From: Fructobacillus americanaquae
GTDB taxonomy: Bacteria > Bacillota > Bacilli > Lactobacillales > Lactobacillaceae
DNA length: 64,000 nucleotides
Assembly (NCBI RefSeq): GCF_024029775.1
Contig: NZ_CP097122.1
Location: forward strand, 124,001 to 188,000
Direction of reading: 5' to 3'
This document shows positions 39,877 to 50,640 of this stretch, in pieces. Position 1 is the stretch's first letter, and every line of letters begins with the position of its first letter. The notes beneath the pieces were generated by a model. That model was not told where the DNA came from. It worked only from the letters and a program-made list of their open reading frames with translations, and made no database searches. A program made the position numbers and the translations under genes.

Positions 39877-42800
39877 TTACTTTTCGCATTGCCGACGCCT
39901 GTTCATCTTAGAAAGGAAGAATCCGGCCATGGAATCTACCAAAGCTTCAGCAACAAGTGCTTCTTCATGTTTTTTTTCTGTTTCGCCAGTTTGTGGCAAA
40001 ACAGAAATTGTTTCAGGAGTTGTTGATTGTTTCTCATCATATTGCTCCTGAACCTTTTGTTGGTATGCAGCCTCAAGCTGAACCGTACCGTAATCCAAAC
40101 CAGCAACAATTTCATCAGCATTCAAAGCAGCGTTCACCTGAGACTTAGCCTTAGCAACTGCACCCTCTACCAACTGGTAGTCTGCGTCTTTTTGTGCTTT
40201 GGTCAAACGACTATCATTAGCGATTTGTGTCCGAATCTGGTATGCCATCTGATCGATGGTGGTAATCGCATCAGACTTTTGTTCAGTTAATGGCTTACCC
40301 TGCTGATGGAGATTCTTAAGTAAATCCAAAGCTTGATTGACCACATCCAAACGGTCTTGGTACTTAGTTAAACCAGCAATCTTGGCCTTCGTTTCAGCAA
40401 CAAAACTATCAATGGTATGCTTTTGAGCGGATTTTTCGGCATCCCTAAGAGTCACATCAGCATCAATTTCAGCCTTAACCTTAGCAGCCTGGTCATCAAT
40501 CTGCTCGTTCAACTCCTCTTCTTGCTGAGCAGGTGTTTTCGTTGCACGAACATGTCCTTGATTAATTTTCTTAACAGCGGTTGAACCATCTGGAATGCCA
40601 TTAATCGTTAGAACATCCTGACCATTATCAACATCGATAACAGCCTGTTTCAAAGCAGCGTCAACACCATCCTTTTGATCCTGCTTTTGAGCATTGCTCA
40701 AGTTGTCATCAGCATCAATAGCTGCCTTTGTTGTTGCTGCATTATTTTGCAATCTTGCACGCGCATCAATCTTTGATTGGTTTAACTTTTCAAAAGTTGG
40801 CACAACCGTTGGGATGAAGTCCACGACAGCTTGAGCGTTTGATTGATCATTCAACTTTGCAATGGCGTCTTGCGCTTGCTGTTTCAAAACGTCAATCTGA
40901 CGAGTTTTAGCATCGGCATCCAACTTTGGATTGGCGTTTACTTCATCAATAGCCTTTTGTTCAGCGGCGTTAATCGTAGCAACGCCAGCTTGCTTTCGTT
41001 CAGCCAAAGGTGTGACCTTTGAGAAATCAGTGGCCGACTTAACAGCGTTATCAAAGGCTGTCGTTTCATTTGCAGTCTTAATTTCGTCTGGCGTCACAGC
41101 CTGATCGATGGCGTCACTTGCAAGTTGCTGAGCCTTATCTAAATCGCTGATTCGAACCTGCTTTTCGGCATCTGTCAAATCATTGTTGTTTTGGATAGCT
41201 TTTTTGGCGTCGTTGTAAGTTTTATCTTCTGTTTGATGCGCATCACTCTTGGCCTTGTTCAATGCATCGAATGTTGGCAAGTTCGTTGCCTTTGATACAT
41301 CGACCTTAGTTGCAGTCGTTGCAGCATCAACTTGGTTTTGAGCAATCTTCAATGCCTGGTTAATTGCTTGCTTTTGCGCAGTCTTTTGGGCGCCAGTCAA
41401 AGTCTTATCAGCGTCAATTGCTGATTTAGTCTTATCAGCTGCGTCTTGGAGCGTCTTCTTGGCATCCGTCTTGCGGTCTGCAAGAGTTTGCACACCGGCA
41501 TCAGACGTTGCATCGTTCAATGTTTCTGAGAAGGCAGTAGCCTTACGTGCAGCATCCACACCTGGCAAATCAATTGCTTCATTGATGGCATCGTGAGCAT
41601 CTTGCAGAGCCTTAGCAACAGCTGCCACTCGGGTTGCCTTTTCATCGTCCGTGAATGATGGGTCAGCATTTATTGTATCCGTTGCCTTCTTGGATTGGGC
41701 ATCCAAATCAGTCAAAGCATCTGTCTTGGATTGGTTCAATCCGTTGACCGTATTCAAAACATCAACTAGAGTCTTTTTCAAGTCATCAGCGTTGGTTTGA
41801 GCATTCAACTTAGCCGTTCCGTCAGACAAAACCTTGTCCAATGCCTTCTTTTGAGCATCAGCATCTGGCCCAGACAAGGCATCCTTGGCTTTGTTGACGG
41901 CCTCCGTCAACTTTTCAATAGCGGCATGCACTTGGTCAACCAATGATGGCACCTTAGCAAGACCGTCCGCGATGTCTTGGAGAGCCTTGTTGTAAGCAGC
42001 TTGATTACCAGAATTAACAACATCCTCGGCATTTGTTGTGCGATCCGTTACTGCTTGCGCATTCGTCAAAGCTTTGGCAACTGCTTCGTGTGCGGCTTGT
42101 TTCTGGTCTGTTGTCAAAGCATTGTTAGCATCAATGGCGTGATTGGCATCATCTGCTTGCTTTTGTAACTTGCTCAACGCATCAGCCTTTTGATCATGAA
42201 TGTTATTCAAAGCGTCAGTCATGTTGATTTGAATTTTGTTGATACTATCCGCGTCCATTGCCTGGTTAATGGCGTCAGTAGCTGATTTCACAATGGCATC
42301 AATGGCAGCCTTCTGGTCATTTTTTTGAGCACCTGTCAACGTCTTGTCGACATCGATCGTTTGCTTTGCCTGATCGGCTGCTTGTTGGATGGCTTGGTTA
42401 GCCGTCGCCTTTTGGCTATCTAATGAAGGAACGGCGGATGCTTGTTGTGCAATCGTTGCTAACTGCTTAGCATAATCACTGTTTAGCGAATCAACTGCTG
42501 CTGAGGCAGTTGATGGATCAGTCGCTTTATTGACAATTTCTTGTGCTGCATTTTTAGCGTCATCAATTTGCTTGTTAAAGCCATCTTTTTGCGCTTGTGT
42601 CAAAGCAGGATTGTCGTTAATAGCTGCATGAGCATCCGCAGCTTGCTTAGCTACACTTTCGTCATCTACCGTTTTATCCATGTTGTCCAAGGCATTGGCA
42701 CCATTGACCTGTGCTTGATTAACAGCATCGGCTGTCGTTGCTTGCTGAATGATGGCCTTTGCTTGATTAGCTACGATGTCCAAAGCATCTTTTTGAGCTT

Positions 42801-45800
42801 GCTTATCAGTGTCAGTCAAGTTTGTATCGGCATCAACCTTACCCTTGGCAGCTGCATTCGCAGCGTCAATGGCTTTTTTAGCATCGGCTTGCTGCTGCGC
42901 AATGGTTTCAACACCATTAGTGTCAGTAGCAGTTATTAAAGCAACCTTAAACTCTGATGAATCAGCAATTGCTGCGTTAACTGCATCAGGCGTTGTTGCT
43001 TGATTAACAACACCTTGTACCTTACTTGCAGCAGTGTCAATGGCCGCATTTCGACTGGCTTTTTCGGCAGTCGATAATGCCGGGTTGTTGTTAATTGCGT
43101 CATGAGCTGTCTTCACAGCATTCACAATCATGTCATCAGCTGATGTTTTAGCATTTGCTAAATCGTTGATGGCCTTGACACCTTGAGCTTGGGCTGTGTT
43201 GACGTTATCGGCATCGTTGGCGTCGGCAATGGCCTGTTTAGCAGCCGTTACTTGTGAATCAACAACTGTCTTTTGAGCTGTTTTATCGACGTCTGACAAA
43301 TTCTTGTCAGCGTCAATGCCTGATTTTACAGTGTTGGCTGCGTTATCAATGGCTTGGTTAGCCGTTGTCTTTTGGCTATCTAATGAAGGAATGGCTGATA
43401 CTTGTTGTGCAATAGTTGCTAACTGCTTGGCATAATCACTGTTTAGAGTGTCAACTGCTGCTGAGGCAGTTGATGGATCAGTCGCTTTATTGACAATTTC
43501 TTGTGCTGCATTTTTAGCATCGTCAATTTGCTTGTTAAAGCCATCTTTTTGCGCTTGTGTCAAAGCAGGATTGTCGTTAATAGCTGCATGAGCATCCGCT
43601 GCCTGCTTAGCTACACTTTCGTCATTTGCCGTCTTGTTCAAGTTGTTCAGGCTATTGATGCCATTGGCTTGAGCTTGATTGATGTCGTCGGCCGTTGCTG
43701 CTTGTTGAATGGCTGTCTTAGCTTGATTAGCCACTATGTCTAAAGCATCTTTTTGAGCTTGCTTATCAGTGTCGCTCAAATTTGTGTCAGCATCAACTAC
43801 TTGTTTTGCTTCATCCACCGCTTGTTGAATAGCAACAATGGCAGCTTTTTGCTGGTCAGCGACTGAAGATACATTGGAAATATCTTGTGCGTTCTTCATT
43901 GCCCTGTCATAGTCAGATCCGTCAGCCAAAGCACCATTAACACCATCTAGCGTCGTTGCTTTGTTAATTACATCTTGAGCTGCTGTTTTAGCATCTTCTA
44001 TTTGCTTGTTACGTGCATCCTTTTGTGCTTGCGATAAAGCTTTGTTGTTGTTCACAGCGTCATGTGCATTTTGAACATCTGATGCTAATTTGACATTCGC
44101 TTGCATTTTAGCGTCCGTTAAGTCCTGCAAGAACTTAACACCTGCAGCAGTGTTCTTACTAATATCATCGGCGTTGTTTGCAGCATTAATCGCTTTCTTG
44201 AACATATCAGCTTGGCTGTTGATGACATCTTTTTGTGCTTGTTTATCAACATCCGTTAAGGTCTTGTCAGCATCAATTGCTTGTTTTGCTTTAGCAGCTG
44301 CATCATCAATTTCCGTACCAGCGTCTACTTGCTGGCCTGCGACGGTTTTAACGCCGTCACTTGACGTTGCTGATTTCAAAGCGTTATCCAACGTATTTCC
44401 TGAAGAAATAACAGTGTTGGCATCGTCAATTGTTGTTGCCTTATTGACAACATCTTGAGCAGCTTTGGCAGCATCATCAATTGCTTGATTGCGCCTCTGC
44501 TTTTCGGCAGAACTCAAAGCAGGATTATTGTTAACGGCCGTATGAGCGGCTTGAACCTGCTTTACCAAATTAGCGTCAACGGATGTTTTGTCTAAATTAG
44601 TGATGCTATTAACGCCAGTTGTTTTAGCAGCCGTAACACCATCGGCATTTGTGGCGGCATTGATGTTTGTTTTTGCCTTGTTTGCCAAATCATTGATGGT
44701 TGCTTCTTGTGCTTGTTTATCGACATCACTCAAATTTGTATCAGCCTCAATTTTAGCCTTAGCTGCGGTCACAGCGTTATCAATTGCTTCGGCAGCTGCG
44801 GCTTTTTGACCAGCCAAAGGTGTCACTTCTGTAGTTGAGGTTGCCTTAGAGATGGCACTATCGAAATCAGCACCGTTTGCAAGTGCCTTTGCAATATCGT
44901 CAAGGGTTGTTGCCTTATTAATAGTGTCTTGCACAGTCTTAGTGGCCGTGTCAATTGCTTGATTACGGGCATCTTTTTCAGCTTGTAACAAATCATTATC
45001 ACTATTTACAGTAGCATGAGCTTGGGCAACCTTGTCAGATAATTGCTTATCGGCAGTTGTTTTATCTAAGTCATTCAATGATTTTACACCAGTATTTTGG
45101 GCCTTTGTAATGTCATCGGCTGTTTGAGCATTTTGAATATTTTGCTTAGCAGCATTGGCCAAACTATCCAAAGTTGCTTTTTGAGCCGCTTTATCAGCGT
45201 CACTCAAATTTGTGTCGGCATCAACCTTAGCCTTGGCAGCTGCATTCGCAGCGTCAATAACTTTTCCAGCATCAGTTTGTTGTTGCGCAATGGTCTCAAT
45301 GTTATCCATGTTTGTTGCGTTTGCAAGCGCACTCGAGAAATCAGATGTATCAGCGATTGCTGCATTGACTTCTTCAGGTGTTGTTGCCTGGTTGACCTTG
45401 CTTTGAACCTTACTGATAGCCGCATTGATCTTATTGTTACGGTTGGCCTTTTCATTGTCTGACAAAGCTGAACTGTTGTTGATTAGACTGCGAGCGTCCT
45501 TTGCTTTTGTGGCAATCATATTATCCGCATTTGTCTTGTCCAAACTATTTAAGGCATTGGCACCATTGACCTGTGCTTGATTAACAGCATCGGCCGTTGT
45601 TGCTTGCTGAATGATGGCCTTTGCTTGATTAGCTACGATGTCCAAAGCATCTTTTTGAGCTTGCTTATCAGCATCTGTAATTGATGAATCTGCGTCAACC
45701 TTTGCCTTAGCAGCTGTGGTAGCTGCATCAATTGCTTCATTGGCTGCAGTTTGCTGCGCTTGGATAGACGGTGTTTGGCCTGCTTGAGCTAAAACGTTTT

Positions 45801-48800
45801 GCAACTGCTTAGCGTAGTCACTGTTTTGTGAATCAACCAACGATGCTACGGTTGATGAATCTGTTGCATTATTAACATTATCTTGAGCAGTTTGCTTAGC
45901 ATCATTAATTTGCTTGTTAAAGGCGTCTTTTTGAGCCTGTGTCAATGCAGGATTGCCGTTGATAGCTGCATGAGCGGATGACGCTTGGTCAGACACTGCT
46001 TTATCGGCGTTTGTCTTGTCCAAACTACTCAAAGCGTCTGTACCATTATCCCGAACTTGGTTAATAGTATCAGCTGTCGTTGCTTGTTGGATGTTGTCCT
46101 TTGCTTTATTTGCGACTGCGTCTAAAGCATCTTTTTGAGCTTGCTTATCAGTGTCGCTCAAATTCGTGTCAGCATTAATCTTGTCTTTAGCGGCTGTGGT
46201 AGCTGCGTCAATTACTTTACCGGCTGCAACTTGCTGTGCTTGGATGGACGGCACTTGGCTAGTATCGACACTAGCTGCCAGACTTGTTTTGAAATCTGAT
46301 GTGTCTAACACCACTTGATTGACATCATCCGGGGTAGTTGCTTGGTCGATTGCGTTTTGCGCGTTCGTCACAGCGGCGTCAATTTGCTTATTACGATTTG
46401 CTTTTTCTACAGTTGTTAATACGGGACTGTTATTGATGACATCGCGTGCTTTTTGGGCGTCATCTTTAACTGCTTGACTCGCAGATTTTTTTGCATTTGC
46501 AAGATCGTTGATACTTTGAATCCCTTGCGTTTGTGCTTGGTTGACTTCATCTGCATTGTTGGCATTTTGAACTGCTTGTTTAGCATTCGATGCTTGCGCA
46601 TCTATGACTGCTTTTTGATTTGACCGATCAGCGTCAACGTCTGATTTTACAGTGTTAGCTGCATCATCGATGGCTTGACTAGCCGTTGTCTTTTGGATAT
46701 CTAAAGAAGGGGTTGACGAAGCATTTGTCAAAATATTTTGCAATTGCTTGGCATAATCACTATTTTGTGAACTAACCAGCGACACAATTGTTGATGCGTC
46801 TGTTGCCTTATTGACATTATCTTGAACCGTTTGTTTAGCATCATCGATTTGCTTATTAAAGATGTCTTTTTGAGTTTGCGTCAATGCAGGATTGTCATTG
46901 ATTGTCGCATGAGCTGATGATGCCTGATGTGACGCTACTTTGTCAGCATTTATCTTGTCTAAACTGTTCAGGGTATTGGTGCCATTAGCTTGAGCTTGAT
47001 TAATGTCATCGGCTGTTGCTGCTTGTTGAATGGTTGTCTTAGCTTGATTAGCCACTGCGTCTAAAGCATCTTTTTGAGCTTGCTTGTCAGCATCTGCAAT
47101 TAATGAATCTGCGTCAACCTTTGCCTTGGCGGCTGTGGTAGCTGCATCAATTGCTTGATTAGCCGCAGTTTGCTGTGCTTGGATAGACGGTGTTTGGCCT
47201 GCTTGAGCTAAAACATTTTGCAACTGCTTGGCGTAGTCGCTGTTTTGTGAATCAATCAATGATGCGACGGTTGATGAATCTGTTGCATTATTAACATTGC
47301 TTTGAGCAGTTTGTTTAGCATCATCAATTTGCTTGTTAAAGGCGGCCTTTTGAGCTTGCGTCAATGCAGGATTGCCGTTGATAGTCGCATGTGTGGATGA
47401 CGCTTGGACAGACATTGCTCTATCAGCATTTGTCTTGTCTAGTCCATTGATTGTCTGAACGGCGACATTCTTAGCAGTCACAATACCATCAGCATTGGTA
47501 GCTGAATCGATCACATTTTTCTTAGATGCGGCTACTGCGTCAATTGTTGATTTTTGAGCAGTCTTGTCTTCACTACTTAAGTTTGTGTCGGCATCAATAT
47601 TTGCCTTAATCACAGCAGTTATGTCATCAATTTGCTTGTCAGCTGCAGTCTTTTGATCGGCTAATGACAAAACGTTTGAAAAGTCCGTTGCTTTGGCAAC
47701 TGCGTTGGTAAAGCCAGTCGTGTTTCCCACAGATGCAATGACTTGCGAATTGGTTGCATCATCAATAGCGGTTGTCGCCGTATTGTAAGCATCTTGAATT
47801 TGTTGAATTCGGGACGCTTTTTCACCGGAGGTCAATGCGTCATATTGGTTAATTTTATCAATGGCGTCTTGCGCATTTTTTGCCAATGATTCTCGGGAAT
47901 TTGTTTTATCGCTCGTCATTTTCAAAATAGCAGCTACAGCTACGTCTCGTGCTTTAGTAACATCGTCGGCATTGGTTGTGCTTGCAATGTTGTTTTTGGC
48001 ATTTGACACCGCTGCGTCGATTGCTGCTTTTTGCATGGCCTTTTGTTCAGACGTTAAACTGCCATCTTGGTTGATTGCATTTTCTGAAGCTGTTTTGGCA
48101 GCATCTAGTGCATCCTTGGCTGCTTGTCCGGCGTTTGCTACTGCTACTCCTGCGTTGGCTTGTTGATCATTTAATGATGTGACATTTGAAAAATCCGTTG
48201 CACTTTTAATGGATTTATCAAAATCTGAACCGTTTGCGGGGATTTTAGCAATCGTATCAGCGTCTGTTGCCGCATCAACAGCTTGCTTTGCAGCTGCTTG
48301 AGCGGCTTCAATCTGGGACACACGCTTTGTTTTTTCATCAGCGGTCAAAGCATTATTGTTGTTGACCTTCGCTTTGGCATCTTGTGCGGCATTATTGATG
48401 GTCGTGCGTGCGTCAAGTTTTTGGCCATTCAAGTTGCTAACAACATTTTTTCCATCATTTAAGATGGCGTCGATGTCGTCTGCATTAGTGGCGTTGCTTA
48501 TTTTTGCAAGAATTGCATTTGCTGCATTTTGGATAGCTTGCTTTTGAGCTGCCTTTTCATCATCTGTCAAATAATGATTATTGTTCACGTCGTTGTTCGC
48601 CTGGGCAACCTGATCATCCAGATTATGTTTAGCTGTTTCAGTAGTTGCTTGCAAATCTTTTTCGGCGTCTTGTTGACGGTCAGACAACGGCTTTCCTGCA
48701 ATATAACTACCAGCAATTGCTCCCTGGGCTCTTGAAACGGCATTGGCCACAATTTGAGCAGACCCATTGGCAATCGCTGTTTTGGCTTCAGAGGCTGCCT

Positions 48801-50577
48801 TATCAACATTGGCTAATTGAGTGGCTTTTTCTTGAGCTGTTAAAGTTGGGTCTTGATTGATCTTTGATTTCGTATCAGAAACCGCTTGGTCAATTTGTTT
48901 ATTGGCATTATCGCGTTGTGTGCCGATTGGCGTGACACCGTTGTCTGATGTTGCCGTTGTGATGGCCACGTCCAAATCAGTGTTGTTTTTTAAGCTGTCG
49001 ACAACACCAGGGTCTGTAGCTTGGTCAATATGGTCAGTGAGCTTCTTCAAAGCGTCTGTTACTTGACTCTTTCTTGTCGCTTTTTCAGCGTCTGTCAAGT
49101 TTTCGTCATTGTTGATTGTCGCAACAGCAGTGTTTGCCTTATTTGTCAATGCCGTATAGGCATTTGGCTTTGCTGTATCTAAATCAGTCAGATTTTTAAC
49201 GCCTGCGGCTTGTGTTGCGTTGATATCGTCAGCACTCGTTTTGGCGGCAATGTTGTTTTTCACAGCCGTTCCGATGGCATCAATTGCACTACTTTGTGCA
49301 CTTTTTTCAGCGTCTGTCAAAACATTATTGCTGTTGACTAATGCTTTTGACTTTGCAATTTGATCATCAATGGCAGCTTGTGCATTTTTAATTTGAGTTG
49401 CTAAGTCGACTCCTGACTTATAGGCTGACGCAATAATATTGTCTTGAGACGTATCTGCAATTACAGCGGCTACGTCATCAGAATCTGTTGCGTTTCCCAA
49501 GTTGCCATTGATAACTGCAATGGCATCATTGATTTGCTTTGACTGTGCTGCTTTTTGGTCGGATGTCAACGTTGAATCGTTTGCGATGTTCGCTAACAAC
49601 TTATCAACGTTGTGCGCGTCTTTATATTGTTGCAATGCAATAGCACGCTGAGTGGCGATCGAAACAGCATTGGCTTTGCTTTTTGCATCGATTTCTTTAT
49701 CGATGTCTTGCAACTTATTAACAAAATCTTCGTCAGTCGTTACACTGTTTACTTTTGCTTGCTCAGCGGCTTTCTGTTTCGTTGAAAGCTTTGAGTTGTT
49801 GATGGTGTTTGTTGAATTGGTCTTCATTTGCTTCAACAGTGTTTGGTTGAATTGCAAACCAAATTCGTTGTAGCCCATCGTACGAACGGTCGAGAAGATT
49901 GGGTGGTACCCTGTCGTGCCCGTATCTGATGAATACATTACTGAAATTTCATCGTTCTTTTGGATCTTAACAGGGTTAAGTTGAATTGATATGGTTGATG
50001 TACCACCAACATATCCGCCGGCAGAGAAATTGTTACTGTAAATACCATTACCGTTTGCGACCAAAGTACCAGGGTTACCGTTAGCTGCAATCAGGCTTGG
50101 AATTCCGGATGTCTTTGCTGACAAAGAATCTGAAAATCCTAAATCAAGATACGATGTACGGCCCGCACCAGATTGTGTCAGTTGGGGAACGTTCATCTTG
50201 ATTGTTAGCCTATAGAGTCCTGTTGTTGCATCATAATTCAAACTATCAAACTTAAGGTTTGTTTGTGCTTGCAACAACGGAATTTCAGTTCTTGCATAAC
50301 CCCATGTTTGTTGAACAGATTGAGGAATTTGCGTTTGTCCTGGCAGCTCAGTATATCGTTTGTAGTAATCGGTGTTTTGACCGAACCAATAGTTCGTTGA
50401 GCTGTCTGCCGCATAGGCTGTAGTGTCTTGCCCAAAATCAATTGGGGCATGGCCCATAATTATTTGACCGGCAGATGCTAGAGCAAAAGTTACCACTCCT
50501 GCAACTAGCCACTTCTTTCCGGCTTTGTACATTTTAAAATGTGTTCTTTTTTGGAACTTATTTACTCTAGTATCCAT
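39877..50577 (-). CDS. Giant LPxTG surface protein with alternating three-helix repeats
   Basis: This is an open frame of 3,566 residues. A KxYKxGKxW signal (THFKMYKAGKKWLVAGVVTF) with cleavage near AYAAD is followed by a beta-rich head at about 55-235 (SYLDLGFSDSLSAKTSGIPS). From about 240 to 3,500, DUF1542/GA-like helical units alternate in two flavours: NLSDTDKQAQKDALDAVANQ (A) and NNPALTQAQKDAFNKQIDDA (B). A-B pairs of about 158-160 residues recur some 20 times. Some stretches are nearly identical at DNA level. The end is LPQTGETEKK, a weakly hydrophobic segment with Glu and Asp, and the basic tail NRRRQCEK. GAGGTG precedes the start. Base composition is visibly richer in G+C than the 4.8-kresidue giant, suggesting a different history. 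Likely role: a long stalk adhesin. Confidence 0.92.
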   Translation of the reverse strand: MDTRVNKFQKRTHFKMYKAGKKWLVAGVVTFALASAGQIIMGHAPIDFGQDTTAYAADSSTNYWFGQNTDYYKRYTELPGQTQIPQSVQQTWGYARTEIPLLQAQTNLKFDSLNYDATTGLYRLTIKMNVPQLTQSGAGRTSYLDLGFSDSLSAKTSGIPSLIAANGNPGTLVANGNGIYSNNFSAGGYVGGTSTISIQLNPVKIQKNDEISVMYSSDTGTTGYHPIFSTVRTMGYNEFGLQFNQTLLKQMKTNSTNTINNSKLSTKQKAAEQAKVNSVTTDEDFVNKLQDIDKEIDAKSKANAVSIATQRAIALQQYKDAHNVDKLLANIANDSTLTSDQKAAQSKQINDAIAVINGNLGNATDSDDVAAVIADTSQDNIIASAYKSGVDLATQIKNAQAAIDDQIAKSKALVNSNNVLTDAEKSAQSSAIDAIGTAVKNNIAAKTSADDINATQAAGVKNLTDLDTAKPNAYTALTNKANTAVATINNDENLTDAEKATRKSQVTDALKKLTDHIDQATDPGVVDSLKNNTDLDVAITTATSDNGVTPIGTQRDNANKQIDQAVSDTKSKINQDPTLTAQEKATQLANVDKAASEAKTAIANGSAQIVANAVSRAQGAIAGSYIAGKPLSDRQQDAEKDLQATTETAKHNLDDQVAQANNDVNNNHYLTDDEKAAQKQAIQNAANAILAKISNATNADDIDAILNDGKNVVSNLNGQKLDARTTINNAAQDAKAKVNNNNALTADEKTKRVSQIEAAQAAAKQAVDAATDADTIAKIPANGSDFDKSIKSATDFSNVTSLNDQQANAGVAVANAGQAAKDALDAAKTASENAINQDGSLTSEQKAMQKAAIDAAVSNAKNNIASTTNADDVTKARDVAVAAILKMTSDKTNSRESLAKNAQDAIDKINQYDALTSGEKASRIQQIQDAYNTATTAIDDATNSQVIASVGNTTGFTNAVAKATDFSNVLSLADQKTAADKQIDDITAVIKANIDADTNLSSEDKTAQKSTIDAVAASKKNVIDSATNADGIVTAKNVAVQTINGLDKTNADRAMSVQASSTHATINGNPALTQAQKAAFNKQIDDAKQTAQSNVNNATDSSTVASLIDSQNSDYAKQLQNVLAQAGQTPSIQAQQTAANQAIDAATTAAKAKVDADSLIADADKQAQKDALDAVANQAKTTIQQAATADDINQAQANGTNTLNSLDKINADKVASHQASSAHATINDNPALTQTQKDIFNKQIDDAKQTVQDNVNKATDASTIVSLVSSQNSDYAKQLQNILTNASSTPSLDIQKTTASQAIDDAANTVKSDVDADRSNQKAVIDAQASNAKQAVQNANNADEVNQAQTQGIQSINDLANAKKSASQAVKDDAQKARDVINNSPVLTTVEKANRNKQIDAAVTNAQNAIDQATTPDDVNQVVLDTSDFKTSLAASVDTSQVPSIQAQQVAAGKVIDAATTAAKDKINADTNLSDTDKQAQKDALDAVANKAKDNIQQATTADTINQVRDNGTDALSSLDKTNADKAVSDQASSAHAAINGNPALTQAQKDAFNKQINDAKQTAQDNVNNATDSSTVASLVDSQNSDYAKQLQNVLAQAGQTPSIQAQQTAANEAIDAATTAAKAKVDADSSITDADKQAQKDALDIVANQAKAIIQQATTADAVNQAQVNGANALNSLDKTNADNMIATKAKDARSLINNSSALSDNEKANRNNKINAAISKVQSKVNQATTPEEVNAAIADTSDFSSALANATNMDNIETIAQQQTDAGKVIDAANAAAKAKVDADTNLSDADKAAQKATLDSLANAAKQNIQNAQTADDITKAQNTGVKSLNDLDKTTADKQLSDKVAQAHATVNSDNDLLQAEKDARNQAIDTATKTVQDTINKATTLDDIAKALANGADFDSAISKATSTTEVTPLAGQKAAAAEAIDNAVTAAKAKIEADTNLSDVDKQAQEATINDLANKAKTNINAATNADGVTAAKTTGVNSITNLDKTSVDANLVKQVQAAHTAVNNNPALSSAEKQRRNQAIDDAAKAAQDVVNKATTIDDANTVISSGNTLDNALKSATSSDGVKTVAGQQVDAGTEIDDAAAKAKQAIDADKTLTDVDKQAQKDVINSQADMFKKAINAANNADDISKNTAAGVKFLQDLTDAKMQANVKLASDVQNAHDAVNNNKALSQAQKDARNKQIEDAKTAAQDVINKATTLDGVNGALADGSDYDRAMKNAQDISNVSSVADQQKAAIVAIQQAVDEAKQVVDADTNLSDTDKQAQKDALDIVANQAKTAIQQAATADDINQAQANGINSLNNLNKTANDESVAKQAADAHAAINDNPALTQAQKDGFNKQIDDAKNAAQEIVNKATDPSTASAAVDTLNSDYAKQLATIAQQVSAIPSLDSQKTTANQAIDNAANTVKSGIDADKNLSDVDKTAQKTVVDSQVTAAKQAIADANDADNVNTAQAQGVKAINDLANAKTSADDMIVNAVKTAHDAINNNPALSTAEKASRNAAIDTAASKVQGVVNQATTPDAVNAAIADSSEFKVALITATDTNGVETIAQQQADAKKAIDAANAAAKGKVDADTNLTDTDKQAQKDALDIVANQAKAIIQQATTADAVNQAQVNGANALDNMDKTVDDESVAKQAADAHAAINDNPALTQAQKDGFNKQIDDAKNAAQEIVNKATDPSTASAAVDSLNSDYAKQLATIAQQASAVPSLDSQKATANQAIQQAADQAKQTIDVDKTLTGAQKNDQKAAIDAIVKSATDAINQAMDADSINKIQINMTDALNNIHDQKADALSKLQKQADDANHAIDANNALTTDQKQAAHEAVAKALTNAQAVTDRTTNAEDVVNSGNQAAYNKALQDIADGLAKVPSLVDQVHAAIEKLTEAVNKAKDALSGPDADAQKKALDKVLSDGTAKLNAQTNADDLKKTLVDVLNTVNGLNQSKTDALTDLDAQSKKATDTINADPSFTDDEKATRVAAVAKALQDAHDAINEAIDLPGVDAARKATAFSETLNDATSDAGVQTLADRKTDAKKTLQDAADKTKSAIDADKTLTGAQKTAQKQAINQALKIAQNQVDAATTATKVDVSKATNLPTFDALNKAKSDAHQTEDKTYNDAKKAIQNNNDLTDAEKQVRISDLDKAQQLASDAIDQAVTPDEIKTANETTAFDNAVKSATDFSKVTPLAERKQAGVATINAAEQKAIDEVNANPKLDADAKTRQIDVLKQQAQDAIAKLNDQSNAQAVVDFIPTVVPTFEKLNQSKIDARARLQNNAATTKAAIDADDNLSNAQKQDQKDGVDAALKQAVIDVDNGQDVLTINGIPDGSTAVKKINQGHVRATKTPAQQEEELNEQIDDQAAKVKAEIDADVTLRDAEKSAQKHTIDSFVAETKAKIAGLTKYQDRLDVVNQALDLLKNLHQQGKPLTEQKSDAITTIDQMAYQIRTQIANDSRLTKAQKDADYQLVEGAVAKAKSQVNAALNADEIVAGLDYGTVQLEAAYQQKVQEQYDEKQSTTPETISVLPQTGETEKKHEEALVAEALVDSMAGFFLSKMNRRRQCEK
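42421..43860 (-). repeat. Near-identical DNA repeats inside the 3.57-kresidue giant gene
   Basis: The sequence from 42421 recurs from 43381 (offset 960 bp) with few changes for over 200 bases. Related copies occur elsewhere in the gene, for example about 42680-42800 with 45550-45670, and 45781 with 47200 (offset 1,419 bp). The offsets are multiples of a unit near 475-480 bp. Confidence 0.85.
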
Positions 50578-50611
50578 TCCAGCACCTCAATTAAACATTT
50601 ATGCAATGAAA

Positions 50612-50640
50612 AGTATACACCGAAGTAACAAAAGATACAA
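50612..50640 (-). promoter_or_regulatory. Predicted promoter of the 3.57-kresidue giant gene
   Basis: Minus-strand TTGTAT (50635-50640) and TATACT (50612-50617) are spaced by 17 bases, about 35 bases before the start codon. Confidence 0.6.

Noticed and set aside
42421-47400. Regularly spaced DNA repeats as a CRISPR array
   Set aside because: The repeats are coding, about 475-480 bp per super-unit, and the intervening sequence is also repeated protein code, not unique spacers.
39936-48900. Many 60-130 codon ORFs on both strands inside the repeat giants
   Set aside because: They are shadow frames created by the periodic, Ala/Asp/Lys-rich codons of the real gene; they recur with each repeat unit and have no ribosome binding sites.
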